Assembly: GCF_900109705.1 (NCBI RefSeq) | Contig: NZ_FOAI01000004.1 | Location: 217,443 to 281,442 of the forward strand | From: Roseivivax marinus | GTDB taxonomy: Bacteria; Pseudomonadota; Alphaproteobacteria; Rhodobacterales; Rhodobacteraceae | DNA length: 64,000 bases | Direction of reading: 5' to 3' | In this document: positions 8,361-17,584 of the stretch, piece by piece | Position numbering within the stretch: position 1 is the stretch's first letter | Layout of the letters: every line of letters begins with the position of its first letter | Notes under the pieces: generated by a model | The model's input: only the letters and a program-made list of their open reading frames with translations | What the model was told of the DNA's origin: nothing | Databases searched by the model: none | Made by a program: the position numbers and the translations under genes

Positions 8361-9536
8361 TCACTCCCCTGTTTCGGCGGCGTCCCGCAGCGCCCGCATC
8401 ATCTGGAGCGCGTCCTCGAACGCGCCGTCCTCGCGGAACCGACGGTCGGCGGCGTTGATCGCCACGACCACGTTCGCCGCGCTGTCGATGTAGACGTATT
8501 GCCCGTAGATGCCCCGGGCAAGGACCTCGCCCGGGCGGGCGTCCGCAGGTATCCACCACTGGTAGCCGTAGCCGATGGCGCCCGGCGCGGTGGGGGCCGA
8601 CGGCGTGGTACTTTCCGCGATCCATTCGGCCGGGACGATGCGCCGGCCCCCGAGCGTCCCGCCATTGGCCACCATCTGCCCCATCCGGGCGTAGTCCCGG
8701 GTTGTCATGTTCAGCCCGCCGAGCGCGAAGGCCGTGCCGTATCCATCGGTGATGTAATAGGGATCGCGCTCCACCCCGAGCGGGGTCATGATCCGCTCGG
8801 ACATCAGCGTCGGCAGCGCGCGGCCGGTGGCGCCGCGCACCACCATCGCGAGGACGTGGGTGTCGATCGAGACGTATTCCCAGGCTTCGCCCGGCGCGCG
8901 CACCCTGTCTTCCAGCCCCGCGGCGAACCCGTCCATCGACCGTCCCAGCGCAAGGACCCGGCCCATGCGATTGATGTCGCTCCAGAAGTCCAGGTAGTCC
9001 TCGTCGAATTCGACGCCCGAGGTCATCTGCATGACCTGCCGGATGGTCACCCCGTCATAGGCGCTGCCGGCAAGGCCCGGCACGTATTCCGTCACCGGGG
9101 CGTCGAGGTCCGGGATGTCGCCGTCCTCCACGATCACGCCGACAAGGGCGGACAGGAAGCTCTTGGCGACCGACCACGAAATTCGCAGGTCGTCCGCGTC
9201 GGTGCCAAGGCGATAGTCCTCGAGCACCCGCTCGCCGTCCGACAGGACGACGAGGCCGGTCACCGCGCGGCGGTCGAGCCAGTCGCGGAATCCGTCCGGT
9301 GGGTCGAGAGGCGGGCCGAGAGACAGGGAGATCACGTCTGCACCGTCGCGCGGGACCGTCACGGTCTCGAACAGCGCGTCCATGTGGCTGAAATTCCAGA
9401 CGATCCGGTCCGCGTCGAACAACCGGTTCACCGCCAGCAGGCGGGACAGCTCTTCTTTCTTCCAGAGCGCCACCGCCCCGAGGCCAAGCGTGAGCACAAC
9501 GATACCGGCGGCCAGCCGTGTCCAGAACCTGTGCAT
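8361..9536 (-). CDS. Serine hydrolase, class C beta-lactamase fold
   Basis: This 391-residue protein has an N-terminal hydrophobic segment (residues 5-27) that is a signal anchor, followed by a beta-lactamase/D-alanyl-D-alanine carboxypeptidase-like domain. The SxxK motif is seen as SVAK in ISWSVAKSFLSALVG, and a tyrosine motif (YVS) follows about 80-90 residues later. The third KTG-like box is not obvious. ATG 9536 is used because a GGGGGAC ribosome site precedes it. Proteins of this group (COG1680) are often esterases or 6-aminohexanoate-dimer-hydrolase-like rather than drug-resistance enzymes. The substrate is unknown. It precedes the DUF2237 gene in a probable two-gene unit. Confidence 0.8.
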   Translation of the reverse strand: MHRFWTRLAAGIVVLTLGLGAVALWKKEELSRLLAVNRLFDADRIVWNFSHMDALFETVTVPRDGADVISLSLGPPLDPPDGFRDWLDRRAVTGLVVLSDGERVLEDYRLGTDADDLRISWSVAKSFLSALVGVIVEDGDIPDLDAPVTEYVPGLAGSAYDGVTIRQVMQMTSGVEFDEDYLDFWSDINRMGRVLALGRSMDGFAAGLEDRVRAPGEAWEYVSIDTHVLAMVVRGATGRALPTLMSERIMTPLGVERDPYYITDGYGTAFALGGLNMTTRDYARMGQMVANGGTLGGRRIVPAEWIAESTTPSAPTAPGAIGYGYQWWIPADARPGEVLARGIYGQYVYIDSAANVVVAINAADRRFREDGAFEDALQMMRALRDAAETGE

Positions 9537-9601
9537 GTCACCGTCCCCCCCTGGCCTCAGCATCCTGGCCGGAAGAGGCTTTCGCAACCGTTACGCCGCG
9601 C

Positions 9602-10321
9602 TCAGCGGAAGCGGTCGGCCAGTTTCTGAAGGGGGGAGCGGGTGTCTTCCTCTGGCTCGGCGGGAGCGTCCTTCGGGGCAGGGGCCTCGGCCTTTGCGCC
9701 GGGTTTTTTGTCCCCGCCGCCAGAGTCCTGCGGCGCGCTCTTGGAGCTTCGGGCCGGCGCCGTGCGCTGCGCGACCTTGTTCATGAACGCGCCCGCATCG
9801 CCGTCGGCCAGCGCGGGCGCTCCGTCCGCGATGCCGCGCATCAGGTCGTCGAGCCACTCCTGGTCGGCCTTGGCGAAGTCGTGGAGCACGAAGCCCGATA
9901 CCTTGTCCTTGTGCCCGGGGTGCCCGATGCCGAGCCGGACACGCTGGTAGGCCTCTCCGATATGGGCGTGGATCGAGCGCAGACCGTTGTGGCCGGCGTG
10001 GCCGCCGCCGGATTTCACCTTCAGCCGCCCCGGCGCGAGGTCGAGCTCGTCGTGAAAGACGCAGACATCCTCGGGTTCCAGCTTGAAGAAGCGCATGGCC
10101 TCGCCCACCGACTGGCCCGAGCGGTTCATGTAGGTCGCGGGCTTGAGGAGCAGCACCTTGTCGCCGCCGAGCCGTCCTTCGGCCGCGTGGCCCTGAAACC
10201 GCGCCTTCCACGGCCCGAGGCCGTGATCCTCGGCGATCCGGTCGAGGGCCATGAATCCGATGTTGTGGCGGTGGCCCGCATACTGCGCGCCGGGATTGCC
10301 GAGACCGACGAAGAGTTTCAT
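9602..10321 (-). CDS. pth: Peptidyl-tRNA hydrolase
   Basis: This 239-residue enzyme recycles tRNA from peptidyl-tRNA released by stalled ribosomes. It begins KLFVGLGNPGAQYAGHRHNIGF, which contains the catalytic histidine, and has KPATYMNRSGQSV and the catalytic-aspartate strand FHDELDLAPG. The start at 10321 follows AAGGAG; a longer frame upstream is not conserved. The folded domain normally ends near residue 190, and this protein carries an extra, mostly charged Ala/Pro/Lys-rich tail of about 45 residues. It lies downstream of rplY on the same strand, the usual alphaproteobacterial order, but a terminator hairpin stands between them. Confidence 0.95.
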   Translation of the reverse strand: MKLFVGLGNPGAQYAGHRHNIGFMALDRIAEDHGLGPWKARFQGHAAEGRLGGDKVLLLKPATYMNRSGQSVGEAMRFFKLEPEDVCVFHDELDLAPGRLKVKSGGGHAGHNGLRSIHAHIGEAYQRVRLGIGHPGHKDKVSGFVLHDFAKADQEWLDDLMRGIADGAPALADGDAGAFMNKVAQRTAPARSSKSAPQDSGGGDKKPGAKAEAPAPKDAPAEPEEDTRSPLQKLADRFR

Positions 10322-10380
10322 GTCCCGCTCCTTGCGTCCTGCGGGCCGAGACATAGGGCGACGGCGCGCGGGCCGCAACG

Positions 10381-10411
10381 AAAACGGCCCCGCCCGAGGG
10401 GGCGAGGCCGC
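10381..10411 (-). terminator. Terminator between rplY and pth
   Basis: On the minus strand a GCGGCCTCGCCCC / GGGCGGGGCCG stem with a CTC loop is followed by TTTTCG. It should reduce read-through from rplY into pth. Confidence 0.75.
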
Positions 10412-10445
10412 TTCGATGTCCGCGTGTCCGCCGCAGCGGACGCGA

Positions 10446-11117
10446 TCAATCGTCGGTCTGCTCGGGCTCGCCCTCGACCGTCTCGGCGTGCTGCTCCATG
10501 ACCTCGGTCTCTTCCGGGGTCTCTTCCTCGTCGTCCTGCGAGGCGAGCGCGGACGGCGCGGCGATGTTGGCAACCACGAAGTCGCGGTCGATGGTCTTCT
10601 TCGCACCCGCCGGGATCTCGATGTCCGAGATGTGCAGGGTATCACCGATGGCCAGCTTGGACACGTCCGCGACCAGCTTCTCGGGGATGTCGCCCGCGGT
10701 CACGATCAGCTCCACCTCGGGGCGCACGACGGTCATCACGCCGCCTGCCTTGAGGCCGGGGCACTCTTCCTCGCCCACGAACTCGACCGGGATGAAGAGA
10801 TTGATCTTCGACGTGCGGCGCAGACGCATGAAGTCGACGTGCGTCGGCAGGTCCTTCACGATGTCGCGCTGGACGTCGCGGCAGATCACGCGGACGTCCT
10901 CGTGGCCCTCGACCTTGAGGTTGAAGAGCGTGGACTTGAACCGTCCGGCCTTCAGCCGCTTGATGAGGTCGTTGTAGGGCAGGTTGATCGGCAGGGGCTC
11001 TTTGTCGCCGCCAAACACGATCCCCGGAACCAGGTTCTCTCGACGAGCCTGACGAGCGGCGCCCTTGCCTGTCCCCGTACGTTCCAGGGCTTCAAGATCC
11101 GGAATCTCTCCAGCCAT
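10446..11117 (-). CDS. rplY: 50S ribosomal protein L25/CTC
   Basis: This 223-residue protein has the two-domain Ctc form of L25: an N-terminal 5S-rRNA-binding beta-barrel ([20 protein letters not shown]) and a C-terminal TL5 domain, ending in an acidic tail rich in Glu and Asp. It binds 5S rRNA in the central protuberance of the large subunit. ATG at 11117 follows an AAGGAG site, and the preceding frame extension is not coding. The pairing with pth downstream is conserved in Alphaproteobacteria. Confidence 0.95.
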   Translation of the reverse strand: MAGEIPDLEALERTGTGKGAARQARRENLVPGIVFGGDKEPLPINLPYNDLIKRLKAGRFKSTLFNLKVEGHEDVRVICRDVQRDIVKDLPTHVDFMRLRRTSKINLFIPVEFVGEEECPGLKAGGVMTVVRPEVELIVTAGDIPEKLVADVSKLAIGDTLHISDIEIPAGAKKTIDRDFVVANIAAPSALASQDDEEETPEETEVMEQHAETVEGEPEQTDD

Positions 11118-11284
11118 GATGTCTCTCCTTGATGCAAAGCGGGGTGCCTCCAAGGCTGTCACCCCGCGCGAGTGCTGCCCGTTACACGCGCGCCCGAAGT
11201 ATGGCAAGCCGATTCGCCCGAGCATGGACGGCGTTGCGCTGGCGCGGCTGGACCGCACCGGCGCGTCGTGGCACCGCTTGGACC

Positions 11285-12511
11285 ATGCGGCACGATCTCC
11301 ATCTCTCGCGCGGTCCGGCCTCGGCCTTCGCCGCCATGGCGTTCTTCTGGGGCGCCTTCGCGGCCCTCGCCCCGGCGCTGAAGGACGGCGCCGGGCTGTC
11401 GGACGGCGGCTTCGGGCTCGCGCTTCTGGCGGCCACCGGTGCGGCGGTGGCGGCGATGGCGGTGGCGCCCGCGGTGGCCGCCCGCACCGGCTCGCGCGGA
11501 TTGCCCGCGAGCGTGGTCGCGGTGGGAGTGACCATGGGGGGACTCGGGGTCGTGGACGGGCCTGTGGGCTTCACGCTCTGGCTGGCGCTGGCCTGTGCCG
11601 GCATGGGCCTGATGGACGTGCTGATGAACGCACAGGTCAGCCGCCTCGAAGCCGCCAGCGGGCGCACTCTGATGAACCTCAATCACGGGCTCTATTCGCT
11701 GGTCTACGCGCCGGTGGCGGTGGCTGCCGGGGTCGCGCGCTGGGCCGGGGCGAGCCCGGAGGCGATCTTCGCCGCGCTCGGGCTGGGCACGGTCGGCCTC
11801 GCGGTGCTGTCGCGGCGCGGGATTGGCCTGATCGCCGAGCACCACCACGCCGAGCCGCGCCCCGTGCCACCGGGTTGGGCGCTTCTTGCACCCGCCGGGG
11901 CGATCGTCTGCCTTGCCTTCCTCGCCGAGCAGGCGGCCGAGGGCTGGTCGGCGCTGCATCTTGAGCGGGGGCAGGCGGCGGGCCCGGCGGCAAGCGCGGT
12001 CGGCCCGGCGCTGCTGGGCCTGACCATGGGGGTGGGACGCCTCGGCGGACAGGTCGCGGCGCAGGTTTGGTCGCACAGGATGCTTCTGGCAGCGGGCGCA
12101 TCGCTGGCCGCCGCGGGCGCCGCGCTCGCCGCCTGGGCGCCGGTGCTGCCGCTGGCCTATCTCGGCTTCGCGGCGCTGGGGCTGGGCCTGTCGACCATCG
12201 TTCCGACGACATTCGCCTGGGTCGGGGCGCGACTCGGGGCCGGCGCACGTGAGGGTGCCATCGCGCGGTTGTCGATCGTGGGCTACGCGGGGTTTTTCTT
12301 CGGCCCGCCCGCCATGGGCGGGGTGGCCGAACTCGCCGGTCTCGACGCGGCCTTTACGCTGGTCGCGGTGCTGCTCGTGGCGATACCCGCCGTCCTGCTG
12401 CCGGCGCTGGTGCGTGGGGAGACGGCGCTGATCCGCGCGGGCCACGCGCCGGGGCGGACCGGGGAGGGGGCGATCAGCGGTTCCGCCGCCCCTCGTCCCA
12501 CGGGCCGGTAA
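11285..12511 (+). CDS. MFS transporter
   Basis: This 408-residue polytopic membrane protein has about twelve hydrophobic segments and the overall length of the major facilitator superfamily. It reads like the sugar/fucose-permease-related group (COG0738): a conserved N-terminal [20 protein letters not shown] and a middle [13 protein letters not shown], in which NAQ and the following E are typical. The substrate is not identifiable. ATG 11285 was taken because the first membrane helix begins about ten residues later, and longer starts add a basic, non-conserved leader. Its 3' end overlaps the convergent lldD gene by 38 bp. Confidence 0.82.
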   Translation: MRHDLHLSRGPASAFAAMAFFWGAFAALAPALKDGAGLSDGGFGLALLAATGAAVAAMAVAPAVAARTGSRGLPASVVAVGVTMGGLGVVDGPVGFTLWLALACAGMGLMDVLMNAQVSRLEAASGRTLMNLNHGLYSLVYAPVAVAAGVARWAGASPEAIFAALGLGTVGLAVLSRRGIGLIAEHHHAEPRPVPPGWALLAPAGAIVCLAFLAEQAAEGWSALHLERGQAAGPAASAVGPALLGLTMGVGRLGGQVAAQVWSHRMLLAAGASLAAAGAALAAWAPVLPLAYLGFAALGLGLSTIVPTTFAWVGARLGAGAREGAIARLSIVGYAGFFFGPPAMGGVAELAGLDAAFTLVAVLLVAIPAVLLPALVRGETALIRAGHAPGRTGEGAISGSAAPRPTGR

Positions 12512-13655
12512 AGCCCTCGGGCACCATCAGCATGTCGCGGTCGATCTCCTCCACCCGCCGCTTGCCGCAGAGCGCCATGGAGACGTCGAGCTCCTTCTGG
12601 ATGACCTCGAGTGCGCGGGTCACGCCCTGCTGGCCCATCGCGCCAAGCCCGTAGATGTAGGCGCGGCCGATATAGGTGGCCTTCGCCCCCATCGCGAGCG
12701 CCTTGAGCACGTCCTGACCCGAGCGGATGCCGCTGTCGAGATGCACCTCGACCTTGTCGCCCACCGCGTCGATGATCGGCTCGAGCGCACGGATCGTCGA
12801 CAGCGCGCCGTCGAGCTGCCGGCCGCCGTGGTTCGATACCACGATCGCGTCCGCTCCGGCGTTCACCGCCTCGCGCGCGTCACGCGGATCCATGATGCCC
12901 TTCACGATGAGCGGGCCGTCCCACATGCGGCGGAACTCGCGGATCCGGTCCCAGTTCAGCGACAGATCGAACTTCTGCGCGGTCCAGGACATCAGCGAGG
13001 ACGGGTCGTCGACCCCGTCCACGTGGCCGACGATGTTGCCGAACTGGCGGCGCTTGGTCGACAGCATGCCGATGCCCCAGGACCATCGCGTTGCGAGGTC
13101 GGCAAGGGTCTTGGGCGTCAGCTTGGGCGGAGCCGACAGGCCGTTCTTGAGGTCCTTGTGCCGCTGTCCGAGCAGCTGAAGGTCCACCGTCACCACCGCC
13201 GCCGAGCACTTGGCCTCCTTCGCACGGTCGAAGAGCCGCTGCATGTAATCTGTGTCCGTGAGGGTGTAGACCTGCAGCCAGAAGGGCTCGGAGGTGTGCG
13301 CGGCCACGTCCTCGATCGAGCAGATCGACATGGTCGAGAGGGTGTAGGGCACGCCAAATTTCTCGGCGGCGCGGGCGGCCTTTATCTCGCCGTCCCAGTG
13401 CTGCATCCCGGTCATGCCCACCGGCGCGAGGGCCACCGGCATGGTCACGTCGCGGCCCATCATCGTCCCCGAGGTGCTGCGGTCGGCGAGATCCACGGCA
13501 ACGCGCTGGCGCAGGTAGAGCTTGTCGAAATCCGAGGAGTTCTCGCGGAAGGTCTGCTCTGTCCAGCTGCCGGACTCGCAGTAATCGTAGAACATCTTGG
13601 GGACGCGGCGCTTATAGAGGCGCTTGAGGTCCTCGATCTCGGTGATGGTGGGCAT
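12474..13655 (-). CDS. lldD: L-lactate dehydrogenase, FMN-dependent (LldD type)
   Basis: This 393-residue TIM-barrel enzyme is of the FMN-dependent alpha-hydroxyacid dehydrogenase family. The substrate- and flavin-binding signature SNHGGRQLD is present near residue 280, with VKGI just before it, LDSGIRSGQDVLKAL and GRAYIYGL after, and LAPVGMTGMQHWDGE at the flavin-phosphate end. It oxidises L-lactate to pyruvate and passes electrons to the quinone pool. Glycolate or mandelate oxidases share the fold, but the overall sequence is closest to LldD. ATG at 13655 has a GGGAGAGA site. No lactate permease or LldR regulator is adjacent. Its 3' end overlaps the MFS gene. Confidence 0.87.
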   Translation of the reverse strand: MPTITEIEDLKRLYKRRVPKMFYDYCESGSWTEQTFRENSSDFDKLYLRQRVAVDLADRSTSGTMMGRDVTMPVALAPVGMTGMQHWDGEIKAARAAEKFGVPYTLSTMSICSIEDVAAHTSEPFWLQVYTLTDTDYMQRLFDRAKEAKCSAAVVTVDLQLLGQRHKDLKNGLSAPPKLTPKTLADLATRWSWGIGMLSTKRRQFGNIVGHVDGVDDPSSLMSWTAQKFDLSLNWDRIREFRRMWDGPLIVKGIMDPRDAREAVNAGADAIVVSNHGGRQLDGALSTIRALEPIIDAVGDKVEVHLDSGIRSGQDVLKALAMGAKATYIGRAYIYGLGAMGQQGVTRALEVIQKELDVSMALCGKRRVEEIDRDMLMVPEGFTGPWDEGRRNR

Positions 13656-13963
13656 CTGCTCTCTCTCCCTCGGTCGGCCCGTCAGGCGTAGCAAGCGGGC
13701 GCTGTCTGGGCAATCGCGCGCTGGGCCGGAACGCCGGGAGGATCAGGCAGCGCGACCGGGCAGTGCGGCCGCCCCGGACCGGTGGGGGCTGACCTGCCGG
13801 GGACTGTGCCGCTCTCGGTCGAGGGGCCGCGGAACGTCACTCTCGAGAGACCGCTGGGCACCGTCCCGCACACCCGATCCGCGACGCCGCTTTCGCCGCC
13901 GCGACTTGACAACACTGTGCCGGGACGCACGTCCCGCCCGGTCCGAAACCGCACGAGAGACTT
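13656..13963. other. Divergent promoter region lldD / ZIP transporter
   Basis: No gene is seen. A TTGACA hexamer at about 13905 could serve as a -35 element for the ZIP gene, but the -10 region is unclear. No riboswitch-like structure was recognised. Confidence 0.4.
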
Positions 13964-14740
13964 ATGGAAAACGTCGTCCTGCTGGGGGTCCTGGCCAGTC
14001 TCGTCGCCGGGACGCTGACGGGCGTCGGCGCACTGCCCGTGCTGTTCGGACGGTCCGTGTCGCAGCGCAGCACCGACACCGCGCTTGGCTTCGCGGCGGG
14101 TGTGATGATCTCGGCCTCGTTCTTCTCGCTCATCCTTCCGGGTCTCGACCGGGCCGAGACCCTCTACGGGTCGGTCTGGGCGGCAGCAACGATCGCGGCG
14201 CTTGGCCTCGCGGGCGGCGCGGCCGCGGTCTGGGCGCTCAACACCTTCGTGCCGCACGAACACTTCGTCAGCGGGCCCGACGGTGCCGATCCCGGCGCGA
14301 TCCCGAAGATCTGGCTTTTCGTCATCGCCATCACCATCCACAACCTGCCGGAGGGCATGGCGGTTGGCGTCGGGTTCGGTGGCGGAGACATGGCGAACGG
14401 CATGGCGCTGGCGACCGGCATCGGCTTGCAGAACGCGCCCGAGGGCCTGGCGGTGGCGGCGGCATTGCGGGGGCAGGGCTACGGCAAGGGCCGCTCCGTG
14501 GGTGTCGCGCTGCTGACGGGGCTGGTGGAGCCGGTGGGCGGGCTGGTCGGCGCGGCGGCTGCGACGGTGTCGGCCTACGTTCTGCCGTTCGCGCTGACAT
14601 TCGCGGCGGGCGCCATGCTGTTCATCATCAGCCACGAGATCATCCCCGAGACCCATCGCAACGGCCACGAGAACAAGGCGACGCTGGGCCTGCTGATCGG
14701 GCTGATCCTGATGATGTTCCTGGACGTGACCCTGGGGTGA
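13964..14740 (+). CDS. ZIP-family divalent metal transporter
   Basis: This 258-residue inner-membrane protein has about eight hydrophobic segments. The paired metal-site helices are clear: HNLPEG in the fourth and QNAPEG in the fifth, the classic ZIP signatures, here with Gln for the usual His in the second. The cytoplasmic loop carries VPHEHF, a possible metal relay. The family imports zinc and sometimes iron or manganese. It begins with ATGGAAAACG after a modest GAGAG site and stands alone. Two palindromic hairpins follow immediately. Confidence 0.88.
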   Translation: MENVVLLGVLASLVAGTLTGVGALPVLFGRSVSQRSTDTALGFAAGVMISASFFSLILPGLDRAETLYGSVWAAATIAALGLAGGAAAVWALNTFVPHEHFVSGPDGADPGAIPKIWLFVIAITIHNLPEGMAVGVGFGGGDMANGMALATGIGLQNAPEGLAVAAALRGQGYGKGRSVGVALLTGLVEPVGGLVGAAAATVSAYVLPFALTFAAGAMLFIISHEIIPETHRNGHENKATLGLLIGLILMMFLDVTLG

Positions 14741-14741
14741 G

Positions 14742-14769
14742 GCGCAAAATATTAGCTAATATTTTGCGC
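14742..14769. repeat. Perfect 28-nt palindrome (bidirectional terminator-like), copy 1
   Basis: The arm GCGCAAAATATTAG (14742-14755) is followed directly by its exact reverse complement. The centre is TTAGCTAA. It starts two bases after the ZIP stop and lies between two convergent genes. Either strand would give a hairpin with an internal T-rich stretch. Confidence 0.85.
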
Positions 14770-14782
14770 GCCGGGCGGCGCA

Positions 14783-14814
14783 GGCCGCATGATTTTAGCT
14801 AAAATCATGCGGCC
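14783..14814. repeat. Perfect 32-nt palindrome (bidirectional terminator-like), copy 2
   Basis: The arm GGCCGCATGATTTTAG (14783-14798) is followed by its exact reverse complement. It shares the TTAGCTAA core with the palindrome 13 bases upstream but has different outer arms, so it is not a simple duplication. It lies just before the 3' end of the lipoprotein gene. Confidence 0.85.
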
Positions 14815-14826
14815 CCGTCGTTGCGA

Positions 14827-15312
14827 TCAGGTGCAGGCGGCGTAGACCGACCGCAGCGGGCCCGCGTCGGGCGCGACGATCTCGGCGCCGGTGGACAGTG
14901 CGAAGGTCACCGGTCCGCTCGGGCCGGAAACCACCTGCCGCGAATTGTCCGTCGCCGCCACCGAGCCGCGCCAGACGGTGCCGGGCCGGGCCTCTTCCTC
15001 GACTGCGACCATTTCGATGTTGGCCCGCAGGCCGCCCGCCGAGACGCCGAGCTGGGCGCCCTGTCCGGGTGCGCCCGGATCCTGCGCCACGCGCCAGACC
15101 ACGGCGGGCACCCCGGTGCGCGAGGTGCCGCAGGTCGCGCTCACGACAGGGGCGCCGCCGGCCGGGCCGAACGCGGCCGAGACCGGGTCGCTGCCCGATT
15201 GCCACGCGAACCCGGCGGTGGGGGACGCCGGCATGGGCGCCTCCGGTGCTGCGCCGGGCATGTCGCAGGCGGCAAGCGCCGGGAGGAGGGCTAGGGCCGC
15301 GAGACGTTTCAT
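14827..15312 (-). CDS. Putative lipoprotein of unknown function
   Basis: This 161-residue protein begins MKRLAALALLPALAAC, a short signal peptide with lipobox LAAC, so the mature protein should be lipidated at Cys16. A proline/alanine-rich linker follows, then about 120 residues with one further cysteine pair (the CGT segment and the C-terminal AACT). No family was recognised. An upstream GGAAC site and the clean signal peptide support the start. It is convergent with the ZIP gene. Confidence 0.72.
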   Translation of the reverse strand: MKRLAALALLPALAACDMPGAAPEAPMPASPTAGFAWQSGSDPVSAAFGPAGGAPVVSATCGTSRTGVPAVVWRVAQDPGAPGQGAQLGVSAGGLRANIEMVAVEEEARPGTVWRGSVAATDNSRQVVSGPSGPVTFALSTGAEIVAPDAGPLRSVYAACT

Positions 15313-15471
15313 GTCGGAGTTCCTTTCGGTTGAACCTTTTTCCCGTCACAGGGTAATGCAGTGCCGCGCCGGCCGACAGCCCTCCGGCCGGCATTGATTT
15401 TCCCGCGTCGCTCGGGCAGGTGATCGCGACCGATACAGCCCAGACCGCCAACGCAGGCCGAGGAGACCGCC

Positions 15472-16263
15472 ATGACCCGGATCGAGACACGGTTCGACAC
15501 CCTCAGGGCCGAGGGCCGCAAGGCGTTCGTCGCCTACCTCATGGCGGGTGATCCCAACGTCGAGACCTCGCTCGAGGTGATGAAGGGCCTGCCGGGCGCG
15601 GGCGTGGACGTGATCGAGCTGGGCCTGCCGTTCACCGATCCGATGGCCGACGGCCCCACGATCCAAGAGGCCGGGCAGCGTGCGCTTGCCGGCAAGATGA
15701 CGCTCGACAAGACGCTTCAGATGGTGCGCGACTTCCGCAAGGACGACGGCGAGACGCCGATCGTCCTGATGGGGTACTACAACCCGATCTATTCGCGCGG
15801 CGTGGATACCTTCCTCCGCGAGGCGAACGACGCCGGGATCGACGGGCTCATCATCGTCGACCTGCCGCCCGAGGAGGACGACGAGCTGTGCATCCCGGCG
15901 CAGAAGGCCGGCTTGAACTTCATCCGGCTCGCCACCCCCACCACCGACGACGCGCGCCTGCCCAAGGTGCTTCAGAACACATCGGGCTTCGTCTACTACG
16001 TCTCGATCACCGGGATCACCGGCGCGGCCGCCGCGCAGGCGACCGATGTCGGCCCCGAGGTCTCACGGATCAAGGCGCAGACCGACCTGCCGGTGATCGT
16101 GGGCTTCGGCATCCGCTCGCCCGAGACCGCGCGCGAGATCGCGGCCACGGCCGACGGGTGCGTGGTAGGCTCTGCCATCGTCGCCGAGATGGCCTCCGGC
16201 AAGCGCACCGAGGATGTGCTGGCCTTCGTCCGGTCGCTGGCCGACGGTGCGCATTCGGCCTGA
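15472..16263 (+). CDS. trpA: Tryptophan synthase alpha subunit
   Basis: This 263-residue TIM barrel cleaves indole-3-glycerol phosphate to indole and glyceraldehyde 3-phosphate and channels indole to TrpB. The catalytic glutamate is in [19 protein letters not shown], which also supplies the catalytic aspartate near residue 60, and the phosphate-binding loops GFGIRSPE and GSAIV are intact. AGGAGACCGCC precedes the ATG. It is separated from trpB (5676) by unrelated genes. The following genes are on the same strand but 180 bp away, so co-transcription with nspC is uncertain. Confidence 0.96.
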   Translation: MTRIETRFDTLRAEGRKAFVAYLMAGDPNVETSLEVMKGLPGAGVDVIELGLPFTDPMADGPTIQEAGQRALAGKMTLDKTLQMVRDFRKDDGETPIVLMGYYNPIYSRGVDTFLREANDAGIDGLIIVDLPPEEDDELCIPAQKAGLNFIRLATPTTDDARLPKVLQNTSGFVYYVSITGITGAAAAQATDVGPEVSRIKAQTDLPVIVGFGIRSPETAREIAATADGCVVGSAIVAEMASGKRTEDVLAFVRSLADGAHSA

Positions 16264-16446
16264 CTCGGCGCCGCGGCGGTTGCGCCCGGCGCGGGGGCGC
16301 CCTACCTGCCCCTGCCGATACGGCCCCCGGAAGACACCCTGACTCGGAGACCGTGACCCGCACGGCGGGCATGTTATGTAGGACCCCGACGCCGGGGCGG
16401 GGGACACGCCCCCGGTCCGGCCCGGGAGACGGAAAGGAGCGCCCCG

Positions 16447-17541
16447 ATGCAGACGCCCTATTACCTGGTCGACAAGGCCCGCCTGCTGCCCAATCTCGAA
16501 AAGATCGCGCACCTGCGCGAGACGTCCGGCGCGAAGGCGCTGCTGGCGCTCAAGTGCTTTGCCACCTGGGGTGTGTTCGACCTGATGCGCGAGTACATGG
16601 ACGGCACCACGTCCTCCTCGCTCTACGAGGTCAAACTCGGTGCCGAGGAGTTCGGCGGCGAGACCCACGCCTACTCCGTCGCGTGGGCAGACCACGAGAT
16701 CGACGAGGTGGTGCGGGTCTCGGACAAGGTGATCTTCAACACCGCCGCGCAGCTCCGCCGGTTTGAGAGCCAGAGCGCCGGGCTCACCCGCGGGCTGCGG
16801 GTCAATCCGGGGGTCTCGACCTCGGACTTCGACCTGGCCGATCCCGCGCGCCCGTTCTCGCGGCTGGGCGAGCATGCTCCGGAGGATATCGAGCCGGTGG
16901 CCGACATGATCTCGGGCTTCATGTTCCACAACAACTGCGAAAACGGCGATTTCGAGCGGTTCGACGCCATGCTGGGCCATATCGAGGACCGTTTCGGTGC
17001 GCTCATTCGGCGCATGGACTGGATCAGCCTTGGGGGCGGCATCCACTTCACCGGCGAGGGTTACCCGCTCGATCGTCTGGCCGAGCGGCTCAAGCGGTTC
17101 GGTGGCGAGAACGAGGTGCAGGTCTATCTCGAGCCGGGCGAGGCGGCGATCACCAACTCGACCACGCTCGAGGTCACGGTGCTGGACACGCTGCACAACG
17201 GCAAGAACCTCGCCATCGTGGACAGTTCGGTCGAGGCGCACATGCTCGATCTGCTGATCTACCGCGAGAGCGCCAAGATGCATCCCGATGCCGGCCCCGA
17301 GGAGTGGATGATCTGCGGGAAGTCCTGCCTCGCCGGCGACATCTTCGGCGAGTTCCGCTTCCCCGGCCCGATCTCGGCGGGCGACCGGCTGTCGATCCAG
17401 GACGCCGCCGGTTACACGATGGTCAAGAAGAACTGGTTCAACGGCGTCAAGATGCCGGCCATCGCCATCCGCGAGACCGACGGGACCGAACGGCTCGTGC
17501 GCGATTTCGGCTACGACGACTTCAAGGCGGCGCTGGGCTGA
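16447..17541 (+). CDS. nspC: Carboxynorspermidine decarboxylase
   Basis: This 364-residue enzyme is of the alanine-racemase fold (group IV PLP decarboxylases). The PLP-lysine lies in LALKCFATWGVFD near the N-terminus, the glycine-rich phosphate segment is ISLGGGIHFTG, and the C-terminal half contains GKSCLAGDIFGEF with the active-site cysteine and aspartate. It decarboxylates carboxy(nor)spermidine, the last step of the route that makes norspermidine or spermidine from aspartate semialdehyde without decarboxylated SAM. It is followed 43 bp later by the saccharopine-dehydrogenase-like partner on the same strand, which fixes the pathway. AAAGGAG precedes the ATG. Confidence 0.92.
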   Translation: MQTPYYLVDKARLLPNLEKIAHLRETSGAKALLALKCFATWGVFDLMREYMDGTTSSSLYEVKLGAEEFGGETHAYSVAWADHEIDEVVRVSDKVIFNTAAQLRRFESQSAGLTRGLRVNPGVSTSDFDLADPARPFSRLGEHAPEDIEPVADMISGFMFHNNCENGDFERFDAMLGHIEDRFGALIRRMDWISLGGGIHFTGEGYPLDRLAERLKRFGGENEVQVYLEPGEAAITNSTTLEVTVLDTLHNGKNLAIVDSSVEAHMLDLLIYRESAKMHPDAGPEEWMICGKSCLAGDIFGEFRFPGPISAGDRLSIQDAAGYTMVKKNWFNGVKMPAIAIRETDGTERLVRDFGYDDFKAALG

Positions 17542-17584
17542 GCGCCGCGAAACCCACCCTGGCAACCAAGGGGGTCTCCTACCC

